DNA of 64,000 nucleotides from Chryseobacterium salipaludis. GTDB taxonomy: Bacteria; Bacteroidota; Bacteroidia; Flavobacteriales; Weeksellaceae. The stretch covers positions 425,249 to 489,248 of the forward strand of contig NZ_JALHKS010000003.1 of assembly GCF_022968825.1 (NCBI RefSeq), written 5' to 3'. The position numbers were made by a program, and so were the translations under genes. How positions within the stretch are numbered: the first letter of the stretch is position 1; each line of letters begins with the position of its first letter. The notes beneath the pieces are model-generated. The model had not been told where the DNA came from. It made no database searches and saw only the letters and a list, made by a program, of their open reading frames with translations. This document shows positions 9,288 to 18,581 of this stretch, one piece after another.

Positions 9288-10171
9288 CCGTTGAAGTAAG
9301 ATAAAATATGCTGCAACTGTTCTTCGTTTTTGAAATCCAGCACCAGCTTTCCTTTTTTACCGTTGCCAGAAGTTTTAATTTCAACTTTCAGGTCCAGGAT
9401 GTCAGCCAGGTTTTTCTCGGCTTTTTTATATTCATTCGGAAGTGCCGCTTTATTTTTACCCACCTTGGCCGGTTTCTTCAAAAGGTTGGCTTCTTTCTCG
9501 GCTTGTCGTACACTGAGTCCGCCAGCTACAATTTTCTGAAATAATTCCTGCTGCAGAGCCGGATCTTCAATGCTCACCAGCGCACGGCCGTGACCGGCAG
9601 AAATTTCTCCCGACCGAATCGCGTTCTGGATTTCAGGCGACAAGCGCAGTAAGCGAAGCGCGTTGGTAATGGTACTTCGCTCCTTCCCTACGCGTGAACT
9701 CAGATTTTCCTGGGTTAAGCCAATTTCTTCCAGCAGACGCTGATACGTCAGTGCAACTTCGATGGCATCCAGATCTTCACGCTGGATATTTTCCACCAAA
9801 GCCATTTCCAGTAATTCCTGATCGTTCACGAGGCGAATATAGGCCGGCACGCTTTTCAGGCCCGCCAGCTTACTCGCGCGGTAACGACGCTCACCGGAGA
9901 TAATGATCAATTTATCACCATCCTTCCGCAATGTTATAGGCTGGATAATGCCCAGATTCCGGATAGACTGCGCCAGATCTTCCAGCGCTTTTTCGTCAAA
10001 ATTGGTTCGGGGTTGCCCGGCGTTGGGTTCAATATCTTCCAGAGCAACCTCTACGATATTGCCCACAAACCGGTCTGCTCCTTCATCACTGGCGGTATGT
10101 ACAGACGCTTTTGACTCGGCGCTCAGGATCGCACCGAGGCCACGCCCCATCGCTCTTTTTTTATCTTTCAT
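9284..10171 (-). CDS. parB: Chromosome partitioning protein ParB
   Basis: 295 residues. The N-terminus MKDKKRAMGRGLGAILS is the short ParA-interacting peptide. The CTP-binding ParB domain follows with GERRYRASKLAGL, then the helix-turn-helix LTQENLSSRVGKERSTITNALRLL and a C-terminal dimerisation region. It spreads from parS sites and acts with ParA in origin segregation. I saw no clear parS palindrome close by. It lies 57 bp after parA on the same strand and its stop overlaps the DUF5683 start. Confidence 0.93.
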   Translation of the reverse strand: MKDKKRAMGRGLGAILSAESKASVHTASDEGADRFVGNIVEVALEDIEPNAGQPRTNFDEKALEDLAQSIRNLGIIQPITLRKDGDKLIIISGERRYRASKLAGLKSVPAYIRLVNDQELLEMALVENIQREDLDAIEVALTYQRLLEEIGLTQENLSSRVGKERSTITNALRLLRLSPEIQNAIRSGEISAGHGRALVSIEDPALQQELFQKIVAGGLSVRQAEKEANLLKKPAKVGKNKAALPNEYKKAEKNLADILDLKVEIKTSGNGKKGKLVLDFKNEEQLQHILSYFNG

Positions 10172-10228
10172 GTTCCCTTGGTTTTGCGTTCAGCCTGAAC
10201 AACGGCTGATTGCCTACGATATTATATT

Positions 10229-11002
10229 TCAGGTACTGATCAGGTTTTCGTTTTTAAGCAATACCTCTTCTGCTAGTTGCAGGTACTGCACGGCACCTTT
10301 GCTCTCTGCATCATAATTCAGGATACTTTCACCAAAGCTTGGTGCTTCGCTCAGGCGCACATTGCGGCTGATAATGGTTTCGAAGACCATCTCCGGGAAA
10401 TGCTGATGCACCTCCTCCACTACCTGATTGGACAGGCGAAGACGGGAATCGTACATCGTTAGCAGCAAACCTTCAATATCGAGATCCTGATTGTGAATCT
10501 TCTGGACATTTTTAATGGTATTCAAAAGCTTACCCAATCCTTCCAGTGCAAAGTACTCGCATTGAATCGGAATGATTACCGAATCAGAGGCAGTTAGAGC
10601 ATTAACGGTAATTAAACCCAAACTCGGTGCACAGTCGATAATAATATAATCATACAGCGGTCGAACCGGCTCCAACGCCAGCTTCAGCATATGCTCGCGA
10701 TTTTCGCGGTCTACCAATTCGATCTCAGCAGCTACTAAGTCAATATGAGAAGGTATGATATCCACATTAGGAGATGCCGTGCGGCGAATACATTTTTCTG
10801 CTTCCACGCTGTGCTCCAGCAGATTATACGTGGAATAGGCCGCTTCATCAATCCCCAGCCCCGAGGTAGCATTGGCCTGCGGATCCGCATCGATCAGCAG
10901 GATCTTTTTCTCCAGCACACCCAGTGCTGCCGCCAGATTCACGGCAGTAGTTGTTTTGCCTACGCCGCCCTTCTGGTTTGCCACGCCTATTATTTTAGCC
11001 AT
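10229..11002 (-). CDS. parA: Chromosome partitioning ATPase ParA
   Basis: 257 residues from the ATG at 11002. An in-frame ATG at 11014 adds four residues, but the family start is MAKIIGVANQKGGVGKTT. The deviant Walker A KGGVGKTT is at 11-18, the Walker A' DADPQANAT follows, and the Walker B lies in YIIIDCAPSLG. It is a nucleoid-bound ATPase that positions ParB-parS complexes. It heads the operon parA-parB-DUF5683-dapB-lepB-wbqC. Confidence 0.93.
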   Translation of the reverse strand: MAKIIGVANQKGGVGKTTTAVNLAAALGVLEKKILLIDADPQANATSGLGIDEAAYSTYNLLEHSVEAEKCIRRTASPNVDIIPSHIDLVAAEIELVDRENREHMLKLALEPVRPLYDYIIIDCAPSLGLITVNALTASDSVIIPIQCEYFALEGLGKLLNTIKNVQKIHNQDLDIEGLLLTMYDSRLRLSNQVVEEVHQHFPEMVFETIISRNVRLSEAPSFGESILNYDAESKGAVQYLQLAEEVLLKNENLIST

Positions 11003-11114
11003 GTAGTTTTTCATTTAAGTTTCAAAAATACAATTTTTTACGACGCAGGGAAGAAGATGCTTTTATCAAGATGATGTAAAGACTTAAAAAACAATGTTTT
11101 ATCAAAATAAAAAA

Positions 11115-11145
11115 TTATCCACAAAACAAGGAGTCTTGTGGATAA
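11115..11145. promoter_or_regulatory. Palindromic pair of DnaA-box sequences doubling as a terminator
   Basis: TTATCCACA at 11115-11123 and its exact reverse complement at 11137-11145 face each other across 13 bp, in the gap between tonB and parA. Both match the DnaA-box consensus TTATNCACA. On the minus strand the same palindrome is followed by a T-rich run, so it can also end tonB transcripts. Which role matters cannot be told from sequence. Confidence 0.5.
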
Positions 11146-11169
11146 ATATAAAACCAATTATTACTATTA

Positions 11170-11988
11170 TTATTCAAACTGCATGGTTACCGGAAATTTA
11201 AAATAACTGCGGACCTGTGCGCCATTCAGCTTGGCAGGCGTCCATTTCCCTTTAATCATCCTGATTGTTTTTTCGGCTTCGCGGTTAAAGGCAGCATCCG
11301 GTCCGGTGGCTTTTACGCCGGAAATAGTACCGTCTTTCTCCACAATGAAAGTAAGGACTGTTTTCAGTGTGGCTCCGCTGCCGTCCATGGCGGAAGAATC
11401 GAAATTACTAACAAATTTCTGCCGGAACGCGTTAATTCCTCCGTTAAAATCTGCAGCAACATCTACAACGGTTTTCGGGGTGTTATCAACCGGCGCAGGA
11501 GCAACCGGCGCTGTACTAACCGGTCCGGGAACAGCGTCAATTACTGGTGGTATTACCGAAATCACCGGTGGATCGCCCGCAACATTCTCAAAACCCGGTG
11601 CCGCCGTACTACGGTCAATGGTTACCGGATCTCTTTCCTGTACCGGATTGGCAGTCGGCGTAGGAACTGTGGAGTCGTACGTTTGTACCGGCGTGGCAGG
11701 CTGAGGTTTAGCGAGCTGAACCGGTGGATCAGGTAAATCATCTATAGGTCTAATATTATAAGGCGGTAATTCTGGCGTAGTGTGTACTACAACATCCGGA
11801 GTTTTAAAAGCATTAATCACCACCGGCGACAGAGCCAGACAGGCGAAAAGGCCAATACCCATGAACATTGCTTTTGTCAGCACACGGTCGCTTTCGGCCC
11901 GCAGATTATAAGCGCCATAGCTACGGTTACGGTTCTCGAAAACAATTTCATCTAAATGATAATCGGAATTCTTAAAGATATTTTTCAT
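11170..11988 (-). CDS. TonB-family energy transducer
   Basis: 272 residues. A cytoplasmic N-terminus with FENRNRSYGAYNLR precedes one membrane span (about 40-60). A Pro/Val/Thr-rich periplasmic linker runs from about 75 to 190. The C-terminal TonB domain holds VEKDGTISGVKATGPD and GKWTPAKLNGAQVRSYFKFPVTMQFE. It passes proton-motive energy to outer-membrane TonB-dependent receptors. It is a monocistronic gene between purA and parA, with the palindrome at 11115-11145 as its likely terminator. Confidence 0.88.
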   Translation of the reverse strand: MKNIFKNSDYHLDEIVFENRNRSYGAYNLRAESDRVLTKAMFMGIGLFACLALSPVVINAFKTPDVVVHTTPELPPYNIRPIDDLPDPPVQLAKPQPATPVQTYDSTVPTPTANPVQERDPVTIDRSTAAPGFENVAGDPPVISVIPPVIDAVPGPVSTAPVAPAPVDNTPKTVVDVAADFNGGINAFRQKFVSNFDSSAMDGSGATLKTVLTFIVEKDGTISGVKATGPDAAFNREAEKTIRMIKGKWTPAKLNGAQVRSYFKFPVTMQFE

Positions 11989-12119
11989 ACTGTATTATTT
12001 TATATTAAACAATTAAATTATTTTGTTTAATTATAAACAATTAATACACCATATTTTTATTTATAAACAAATAAATACCATTCTTTACATACAGAAAGAA
12101 TATTTTCAACTTTAAAATC

Positions 12120-12150
12120 AAAAAAGCCCCTCCGTGCGGAAGAGCTTTGT
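12120..12150 (-). terminator. Intrinsic terminator after purA
   Basis: On the minus strand an interrupted stem pairs AAAGC with GCTTT and CTTCCG with CGGAGG around a two-base centre, followed by a T run. It starts about 30 bp past the purA stop. Confidence 0.65.
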
Positions 12151-12180
12151 TAATATCATTCAGTATAATCTGTGATTTAG

Positions 12181-13467
12181 TTAAAATAATTCTTTGCGGA
12201 TAATATTCTGTGTACGTTCCGGGCCTACAGATACCAGATATACATTAATACCAAGATATTTTTCGATGAACTCGATATAGTTTTTGGCGTTCTGTGGCAA
12301 TTCATCATAACTCCGTGCGTGGCTGATGTCTTCTTCCCAGCCCGGCAGTTCTTGATAAATCGGCTCGTAATCATATAGTTTGGTGGTAGAAGAAGTGAAA
12401 TAATCAATCACCTTATTATCTTCCGTACGGTATTGGGTGGCAACCTTCAGGGTCGGGATGCCGGAAAGCACGTCCAGTTTGGTAATAACGAGGTTGTTGA
12501 TCCCGTTGATCATCGTCGCATGTTTCAGCGATACTAAATCGAGCCAGCCGGTTCTTCGGGGACGTCCGGTAGTTGCTCCGTACTCGTGGCCTGTAGCGCG
12601 CATTTGCTCGCCCAATTCATCCAGCAGTTCCGTGGGGAAAGGGCCGTTTCCAACTCTGGTAGTATATGCCTTGGCAACACCAATCAGATTTTGCAGGCTT
12701 GTGGGCGGCACACCTGCGCCGGCACAAACACCGCCTGTAGAGGGCGATGAAGAAGTGACATACGGATACGTTCCGAAATCGATATCGAGCATCAAAGCCT
12801 GAGCGCCCTCGAATAAAATATTTTTACCGTCGTGAATCGCATGGTTCAGTTCAACTTCAGTATCCACAATACGATCCTGCAGTTTCTTTCCGATTTCAAT
12901 GAATTCATTATAAATCTCATCAAAGTCCAGTGCAGGTTTATCAAAATATTTTTCGAAGAGTGAATTTTTGATTTTAAGATTTTTGCGGATTTTTTCTGCA
13001 AGCACCTCCGGGTTTAAAAGGTCAACCATACGGATGCCGATACGCGCTATTTTATCTTCATAGCACGGCCCAATTCCCTTTTTGGTAGTTCCGATCTGGG
13101 TGCCGCCCTCTTCTTCCTCGCGGTACTGATCCAGCAGCAGGTGGTACGGCATAATGACATGCGCGCGGCGGCTGATGAACACGTGATCCGTGCGCATTCC
13201 TTTTTCTTCGATCTGTGCAATTTCCTTCAGGAAGGATTTTGGATTCACCACCACTCCATTGGCAATAAAGCATTTTCCGGGACACTGCAGCACGCCGGAC
13301 GGAAGCAGGTGAAGCACAAATTTTTCTTCTCCCGCATAGACCGTGTGACCGGCATTATCGCCGCCCTGAAAGCGAACAACATAATCAGATTTTGCGGAGA
13401 GCACATCGGTAATCTTTCCTTTACCTTCGTCACCATACTGGAGACCCACGACAACGTATGTGGCCAT
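12181..13467 (-). CDS. purA: Adenylosuccinate synthase
   Basis: 428 residues, the usual length. The GTP-binding loop GDEGKGK is at 12-18 and QGGDNAGHTV at 34-43. The later signatures GIGPCYEDK, GNGPFPTEL and TGRPRRTGW are all present. It joins IMP and aspartate using GTP, the first step from IMP to AMP. It is monocistronic, has a good Bacteroidetes promoter upstream and its own terminator. It diverges from hpt. Confidence 0.96.
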   Translation of the reverse strand: MATYVVVGLQYGDEGKGKITDVLSAKSDYVVRFQGGDNAGHTVYAGEEKFVLHLLPSGVLQCPGKCFIANGVVVNPKSFLKEIAQIEEKGMRTDHVFISRRAHVIMPYHLLLDQYREEEEGGTQIGTTKKGIGPCYEDKIARIGIRMVDLLNPEVLAEKIRKNLKIKNSLFEKYFDKPALDFDEIYNEFIEIGKKLQDRIVDTEVELNHAIHDGKNILFEGAQALMLDIDFGTYPYVTSSSPSTGGVCAGAGVPPTSLQNLIGVAKAYTTRVGNGPFPTELLDELGEQMRATGHEYGATTGRPRRTGWLDLVSLKHATMINGINNLVITKLDVLSGIPTLKVATQYRTEDNKVIDYFTSSTTKLYDYEPIYQELPGWEEDISHARSYDELPQNAKNYIEFIEKYLGINVYLVSVGPERTQNIIRKELF

Positions 13468-13491
13468 ATTTTACTTTTTATTAGATTTCCA

Positions 13492-13522
13492 CAAAAATAC
13501 TTTTAATAATAAACGTGCACAA
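13492..13522 (-). promoter_or_regulatory. Bacteroidetes-type promoter of purA
   Basis: On the minus strand TTG (13520-13522), a 20-bp spacer and TATTTTTG (13492-13499) match the phylum consensus TTG-N17-23-TAnnTTTG. The predicted start of transcription is near 13486, about 20 bp before the purA ATG. Confidence 0.7.
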
Positions 13523-13620
13523 AAAAACCGCGGGAAAACTGCCGGAATATTCACCCTGCTTTTGCCGCTTCGGGAAGCTCTTTCGAATTATTTGCGTAAA
13601 TTTGCCGTTTACGAAAACGT

Positions 13621-14175
13621 ATGCAAACAGTTACAGTTCACGATAAAGAGTTCGTGCCTTATTTGAAAAATGAGGAGATCCAGCGGATCATCAAAGAAGT
13701 TGCAGAACGGGTGTATGAGGATTACAAAGATGAAACACCGGTTTTCATCGGCGTGCTGAACGGCGTGATTATGTTCTTCTCTGATTTCCTGAAACACTAC
13801 CCCGGAAAATGCGAAATTGCTTTCATCCAGATGAGCAGTTACAGCGGTACCACCAGTACCGGAATCGTGTACAAGAAAATGGATCTGACCAAAGATGTGG
13901 AAGGCCGCCATATCGTCCTGATGGAAGACATTGTGGATACCGGAAACACCATTGAAAGCTTATTTGAATATTTCAAAAATACCCAGCGCCCGAAATCGCT
14001 GCGTGTGGCCACCCTGCTGCTGAAGCCGGAGGTGTATAAAAAAGAATTTAAAATTGATTACGTAGCTAAGGAAATCCCAAACAAGTTTGTGCTGGGATAC
14101 GGACTGGACTACGATGAGCTGGGCCGCAACCTGCCCGATCTGTACCAACTTTCCGAAGGGCGGATCAACCACTAA
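13621..14175 (+). CDS. hpt: Hypoxanthine phosphoribosyltransferase
   Basis: 184 residues. The PRPP-binding motif MEDIVDTGNT is at 101-110 and the flexible-loop segment SSYSGTTSTG at 72-81. VLGYGLDYDELGRNLPDLY near the end is typical of bacterial Hpt. It salvages hypoxanthine and guanine to IMP and GMP. It is followed 17 bp later by adk, so the pair forms a purine operon diverging from purA. Confidence 0.93.
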   Translation: MQTVTVHDKEFVPYLKNEEIQRIIKEVAERVYEDYKDETPVFIGVLNGVIMFFSDFLKHYPGKCEIAFIQMSSYSGTTSTGIVYKKMDLTKDVEGRHIVLMEDIVDTGNTIESLFEYFKNTQRPKSLRVATLLLKPEVYKKEFKIDYVAKEIPNKFVLGYGLDYDELGRNLPDLYQLSEGRINH

Positions 14176-14192
14176 TACTAAAGCTGAACAAC

Positions 14193-14795
14193 ATGATAAA
14201 CATCGTTCTTTTCGGCCCTCCGGGCAGCGGAAAAGGCACGCAAGCCCAAAATCTGATTGAGAAATTTAATCTGAAGCAAATCTCTACCGGGGATCTGTTC
14301 CGGTTCAACATTAAAAACGGAACCGCACTTGGGATCCTGGCGAAATCGTATATCGATAAGGGAGAACTGGTACCGGATCAGGTGACGATCGATATGCTGG
14401 TGGATGAACTTCGCAAACCGTGTAATGCGGCCGGGTATATCTTCGATGGTTTCCCGCGCACGGCCAATCAGACCCTGGCGCTGGAAGAAATTGTAGCGGA
14501 TGTCCTTAAAAGCAATATTGACCTTTGCCTTTCTTTAGTAGTAGAAGATGCCATCCTGGTGGAACGCCTGCTGAAGCGCGGCGAAACCAGCGGCCGCAGC
14601 GATGACCGCAACCCGGAAATTATTGCGAACCGCATTGCGGAATATTATAAGAAAACTGCAGAAGTAGCGGAACTCTATAAAAAGCAGGGAAAATATGTGG
14701 AAGTAAACGGTGTAGGAGAAATCCAGGAAATCGCTGAAAAACTTTTCCACGAGATTGAAAGAATCAAAACAGCCAACCCGCTGAAAACTTCGTAA
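14193..14795 (+). CDS. adk: Adenylate kinase
   Basis: 200 residues. The P-loop GPPGSGKGT is at 8-16, with STGDLFR, the AMP-binding GYIFDGFPRT and the arginine-rich RLLKRGETSGRSDDR. The long LID insertion found in the E. coli enzyme is absent, so this is the short form. It interconverts ATP, AMP and ADP. It lies 17 bp after hpt, with a terminator right after the stop. Confidence 0.94.
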   Translation: MINIVLFGPPGSGKGTQAQNLIEKFNLKQISTGDLFRFNIKNGTALGILAKSYIDKGELVPDQVTIDMLVDELRKPCNAAGYIFDGFPRTANQTLALEEIVADVLKSNIDLCLSLVVEDAILVERLLKRGETSGRSDDRNPEIIANRIAEYYKKTAEVAELYKKQGKYVEVNGVGEIQEIAEKLFHEIERIKTANPLKTS

Positions 14796-14817
14796 GCCTC
14801 ATTTCGCAGGCTTTTTA
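14793..14817 (+). terminator. Intrinsic terminator after adk
   Basis: The stem AAGCCT/AGGCTT at 14794-14813 is followed by TTTT. It begins at the adk stop codon and precedes obgE by about 25 bp. Confidence 0.7.
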
Positions 14818-14841
14818 CTTTTATAATTAAACACCAGAAAA

Positions 14842-15825
14842 ATGTCAAACTTTGTAGATTACGTTAAAATCCACTGCAAAAGCGGTCACGGCGGCGCCGG
14901 TTCTGCACACCTGCGGCGGGAAAAGTATATCCCCAAGGGCGGCCCCGATGGTGGTGACGGCGGCCGCGGCGGCCATGTAATTATGAAAGGGAATGCGCAT
15001 GAGTGGACCCTGCTCCCGCTCCGTTATACCCGCCACGTTAAAGCGGAACGCGGTGAGAACGGCGCAAAAAACCAACTGACCGGTGCGTATGGCGCAGATG
15101 TGTACATTGAAGTGCCGCTGGGCACCATTGCCAAAAATGAAGAAGGCGAAATCATCGGTGAGATTATGGAAGACGGGCAGGAAATCATCCTGATGCACGG
15201 TGGTAAAGGTGGCCTCGGCAACGAGCATTTTAAATCGGCCACGAACCAAACGCCGCGCTATGCCCAACCCGGTTTGCCCGGCGAAGAAGGTTACGTAACC
15301 TTTGAATTAAAATTACTGGCAGATGTCGGGCTGGTGGGCTTTCCCAATGCCGGGAAATCCACTTTACTCGCCGCCGTTTCTGCTGCAAAACCAAAAATTG
15401 CCAATTACGCTTTTACCACACTGACGCCGAATCTCGGTATCGTGAATTACCGTAATTACAAATCATTTGTAATGGCGGACATTCCGGGGATTATCGAAGG
15501 GGCAGCCGAAGGGAAAGGTTTAGGCCATCGGTTTTTAAGACATATTGAAAGAAATTCCATTCTGCTGTTTTTAATTCCGGCCGATTCCGATGATCATTTT
15601 CAGGAGTTTAAAGTTTTGGAGAATGAATTGCAGGAATATAATCCCGAGTTGCTGGACAAAGATTTTATTATTTCTGTTTCCAAAGCTGACTTGCTCGATG
15701 AGGAACTGAAGGCTGAAATCTCGGCGGAATTCCCGGAAAACCGGCAGCCGCTGTATTTCTCTGCGGTAACACAGGAAGGCTTGCAGGAACTGAAAGATGC
15801 CATCTGGAAAAAACTGCATGGTTAA
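14842..15825 (+). CDS. obgE: GTPase ObgE/CgtA
   Basis: 327 residues. The glycine-rich Obg fold occupies about 1-158 ([21 protein letters not shown]). The G domain follows with the P-loop GFPNAGKS at 166-173, DIPGIIEGA as switch II, and SKADLLD as the base-specificity motif. There is no long C-terminal extension. It is a 50S-associated GTPase involved in ribosome assembly and stress control. Confidence 0.95.
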   Translation: MSNFVDYVKIHCKSGHGGAGSAHLRREKYIPKGGPDGGDGGRGGHVIMKGNAHEWTLLPLRYTRHVKAERGENGAKNQLTGAYGADVYIEVPLGTIAKNEEGEIIGEIMEDGQEIILMHGGKGGLGNEHFKSATNQTPRYAQPGLPGEEGYVTFELKLLADVGLVGFPNAGKSTLLAAVSAAKPKIANYAFTTLTPNLGIVNYRNYKSFVMADIPGIIEGAAEGKGLGHRFLRHIERNSILLFLIPADSDDHFQEFKVLENELQEYNPELLDKDFIISVSKADLLDEELKAEISAEFPENRQPLYFSAVTQEGLQELKDAIWKKLHG

Positions 15826-15840
15826 AATATTACGTTAAAA

Positions 15841-15868
15841 TAATCCCGGTGATCCGGGATTTTTTTTG
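15841..15868 (+). terminator. Intrinsic terminator after obgE
   Basis: The stem AATCCCGG/CCGGGATT with a four-base loop is followed by eight T. It starts 16 bp after the obgE stop. Confidence 0.85.
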
Positions 15869-15902
15869 GATATATTTTTGCTTTCGCATAGAAAACAACT
15901 TT

Positions 15903-16379
15903 ATGAAAAACATACTTTTCGCAATATTTGCCATGTTAATATTTAGTTGCAGCTCAGCCAATGAACAGCCTAAAATAGCCTCTCTTCATTACGAAGCCGG
16001 TCCTTGTTTCGGATTTTGCCCCATGTTTTCAATGGACATCGATGCTGACGGCACGATTATCTACGAAGCCATCCGGTACACCAGTTCCCGATCGGAACCA
16101 GAAAAAGGCAGCGGCAGATTTAAAGGCCGGTTAAATCCAGCGCAGCAGGCACAGCTGCAAGCTGCCATATCCAACCTGAATCTGCAGAACCTGAAATCGT
16201 TTTATGGTGATAAAGGCATTACTGATTTACCGACTTCCAAATTGCGGCTTTCAGTGCAAAACGGAAAAACAGCAGCAACGGAAGATTATGGCCAGCGCGG
16301 CACACCGCAGTTAATTAATTTATACCAGCTGCTCAATCAATTCCGAAATGAAGTAAGCTGGACTGCTGTTTCACCATAG
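15903..16379 (+). CDS. DUF6438-type lipoprotein
   Basis: 158 residues from the ATG at 15903; an earlier in-frame codon at 15849 falls in the obgE terminator and is rejected. A lipoprotein signal ends at LIFSC. The mature domain starts with IASLHYEAGPCFGFCPMFSMDID, where the GPCFGxCP cysteine motif identifies the DUF6438 family. Function is unknown; it is probably exported and lipid-anchored. It is flanked by a terminator upstream and a promoter-like element downstream, so it may be transcribed alone. Confidence 0.7.
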   Translation: MKNILFAIFAMLIFSCSSANEQPKIASLHYEAGPCFGFCPMFSMDIDADGTIIYEAIRYTSSRSEPEKGSGRFKGRLNPAQQAQLQAAISNLNLQNLKSFYGDKGITDLPTSKLRLSVQNGKTAATEDYGQRGTPQLINLYQLLNQFRNEVSWTAVSP

Positions 16380-16400
16380 ATAACCTAATTTATTTTAAGT

Positions 16401-16408
16401 TATCTTTG
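16401..16408 (+). promoter_or_regulatory. -7 promoter element (TATCTTTG) before a long helicase leader
   Basis: TATCTTTGCACC matches TAnnTTTG. No TTG lies at the right distance upstream, so the -33 part is weak. If used, it gives the RNA helicase a leader of about 100 nt (16415-16517). The same twelve bases occur on the minus strand before the second DEAD-box gene at 24876-24887. Confidence 0.4.
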
Positions 16409-16517
16409 CACCGCCTTGCTTAAGCTTCGTTCAGAATACTTCTGCTTCGGGATTAAAAAACACTTTGTTTTTTTAATAACAGTTTAATAAAGGCTTCTTA
16501 ACTTAAAATATTTTCAT

Positions 16518-17771
16518 TTGAATTTTAGCGATTTACATCTTATTGATCCCATTGCCAAAGCATTACAGGAAGAGGGATATACACAGCCTACGCCTATACA
16601 GCAAAAATCCATTCCGCATATCCTGGAAGGAAAAGATCTGCTGGGCACCGCGCAAACCGGAACCGGAAAAACAGCTGCTTTTGCCATTCCGATTCTTCAG
16701 AATCTCACGAAACAGACCAGCAGGAGCAAACATATCAAAGCCCTAATCCTGACGCCCACGCGTGAACTGGCCATTCAGATTGAGGAAAGTTTCAAGGCAT
16801 ACGGGCGACATCTGCCTTTGCGTACGCTGGTTATTTTCGGTGGCGTGAAGCAGGGTGCGCAGGAACAGGCACTGAAAAAAGGGGTAGATATTTTAGTAGC
16901 GACGCCGGGACGTTTGCTTGACTTTATCGGGCAGGGACTCATTTCACTGAAAACATTAGATATTTTCGTTTTAGATGAAGCCGACCGTATGCTTGATATG
17001 GGCTTTGTCCATGATGTGAAAAGAATCATCAAACTATTACCTTCGAAGCGCCAGACCCTATTCTTTTCCGCCACGTTTCCCGAGGAAATCAGCAATCTGG
17101 CAAAGTCCATGCTGACCCATCCGGTGAAAGTGGAAGTGGCACCGGTTTCCGCCACGGCAGATACCATTCAGCAGAAAGTATATTTCGTTGAAAAGGAAAA
17201 CAAACTGGACCTGCTGACGCATATCCTGAAAAAAGATATTTCTGATGCGGTGCTCGTTTTCTCCCGCACCAAACACGGCGCCGACAAAATCGCCAGAAAA
17301 CTGCAGAAAGAAAAAATCTCCGCCGAAGCGATTCACGGCAATAAATCCCAGAACCAAAGACAGAATGCTTTAAATAACTTTAAATCCGGCAAGACACGCG
17401 TTTTGGTAGCGACCGATATTGCCGCACGCGGAATCGACATCGATGAACTGAAATACGTGGTCAATTACGAGCTTTCTGATGTATCGGAAACGTATGTGCA
17501 CCGAATCGGACGAACCGGACGGGCGGGCGCGGAAGGAAAATCGATTTCTTTCGTGGACGGACTGGATCTGGTTAATTTAAAAAACACCGAAAAACTGATT
17601 GGCAAAAAGATTCCGGTGGAAAAAGAGCATCCCTTCCATACCGACGATCTGGTGCCGCAAAAGCGCGACAGTAACAACAAACCGTTTACGCCGCGGCCAA
17701 AACCACAGAGCAAGGAAAGTATCGGTTATAAAAAGCCGAAGAACAAGAGCAATTTCAGCCGTAAGAAATAA
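16518..17771 (+). CDS. DEAD-box RNA helicase, RhlE-like
   Basis: 417 residues reading from a TTG codon at 16518; no ATG fits the family start NFSDLHLIDPIAKALQEEGY. Q motif TQPTPIQQKSIP is at 23-34, Walker A AQTGTGKT at 45-52, then LDEADRMLDMGF, SATFP and the helicase C motifs RGIDIDEL and HRIGRTGRAG. A basic tail rich in Lys, Pro and Ser replaces a structured C-terminal domain, as in RhlE proteins that act in ribosome assembly or RNA turnover in the cold. The leader is long, which is common for this class. Confidence 0.9.
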   Translation: MNFSDLHLIDPIAKALQEEGYTQPTPIQQKSIPHILEGKDLLGTAQTGTGKTAAFAIPILQNLTKQTSRSKHIKALILTPTRELAIQIEESFKAYGRHLPLRTLVIFGGVKQGAQEQALKKGVDILVATPGRLLDFIGQGLISLKTLDIFVLDEADRMLDMGFVHDVKRIIKLLPSKRQTLFFSATFPEEISNLAKSMLTHPVKVEVAPVSATADTIQQKVYFVEKENKLDLLTHILKKDISDAVLVFSRTKHGADKIARKLQKEKISAEAIHGNKSQNQRQNALNNFKSGKTRVLVATDIAARGIDIDELKYVVNYELSDVSETYVHRIGRTGRAGAEGKSISFVDGLDLVNLKNTEKLIGKKIPVEKEHPFHTDDLVPQKRDSNNKPFTPRPKPQSKESIGYKKPKNKSNFSRKK

Positions 17772-17774
17772 ACG

Positions 17775-17805
17775 AAAAACACAGGAGCGAATCCTGTGTT
17801 TTTTA
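17775..17805. terminator. Bidirectional terminator between the helicase and tatD
   Basis: AACACAGGA and its complement form a stem at 17778-17800, with A and T runs on both sides. It separates two converging genes and can serve both. Confidence 0.8.
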
Positions 17806-17807
17806 TT

Positions 17808-18575
17808 TTAAGAACGGTTAAACATCCTCAATGCATTTTCTGTTGTAATGCGATCGATTTCGTGGAAGTCTTTTTTATATAGATCCACGAGCCTACCGGC
17901 GATGAGCGGCACATAGCTGCTTTCATTCCGTTTCCCGCGATGCGGTACCGGCGCCAGATACGGGCTGTCGGTTTCCAGCACAATATTTTCCAGTGGAATC
18001 TCCGCCAAAAACTGATCGATCTTTCCGTTTTTAAAAGTAACCACGCCGCCAATACCCAGCATAAAACCGAGATCAACCGCTTGCTGTGCCTGTTGCAGAT
18101 TTCCGGAGAAACAATGAAAAATACCGCGCAACTGCGGACATTTCTTTCTTTCAAGAACTTCAAATACCTCATCAAAGCTTTCGCGGGTGTGGATGACAAT
18201 CGGCATATTGCGCGCAATTGCCCAGTCGATCTGGGTTTCAAAAGCTTTGGTCTGGATATCCAAAGTCGATGCGTCCCAATGCAAATCGATTCCGATTTCA
18301 CCGATGGCAGAAAATACCTGATCATCAAGATAATTCAGAACAATGGCTAATTCTTCCTGCCAGGTGCCGGGCTGCACGGAGCAGGGATGCAGGCCCATCA
18401 TTGGGAACATCTGCTCCGGATATTCCTTTTGCAAAGCCAGCATTTTTTCATGGGTCTGCGAATCGATCGCCGGCAGGTAAAACCGGGTAACACCGGCGGC
18501 CAGCGCGCGCTGAATCATTTCAGTGCGGTCTTCGTCAAACTGGTCAGAATATAAATGGGTGTGGGTATCAATCAT
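17808..18575 (-). CDS. tatD: TatD-family metal-dependent hydrolase
   Basis: 255 residues, the usual length. Metal ligands are visible in MIDTHTHL (3-7), GEIGIDLHW, VIHTRESFDEV, GIFHCFSGN and VLETDSPYLAP. Proteins of this family act as 3'-5' exonucleases or D-aminoacyl-tRNA deacylases in different bacteria. It overlaps nothing and is followed by the shared terminator; the GSCFA gene ends 6 bp upstream, so they may be co-transcribed. Confidence 0.88.
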   Translation of the reverse strand: MIDTHTHLYSDQFDEDRTEMIQRALAAGVTRFYLPAIDSQTHEKMLALQKEYPEQMFPMMGLHPCSVQPGTWQEELAIVLNYLDDQVFSAIGEIGIDLHWDASTLDIQTKAFETQIDWAIARNMPIVIHTRESFDEVFEVLERKKCPQLRGIFHCFSGNLQQAQQAVDLGFMLGIGGVVTFKNGKIDQFLAEIPLENIVLETDSPYLAPVPHRGKRNESSYVPLIAGRLVDLYKKDFHEIDRITTENALRMFNRS

Positions 18576-18581
18576 AGATGT

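Noticed and set aside
11115..11145. Chromosomal replication origin at the DnaA-box palindrome
   Set aside because: Only two boxes, no AT-rich unwinding element cluster and no dnaA nearby; a terminator explains the structure.
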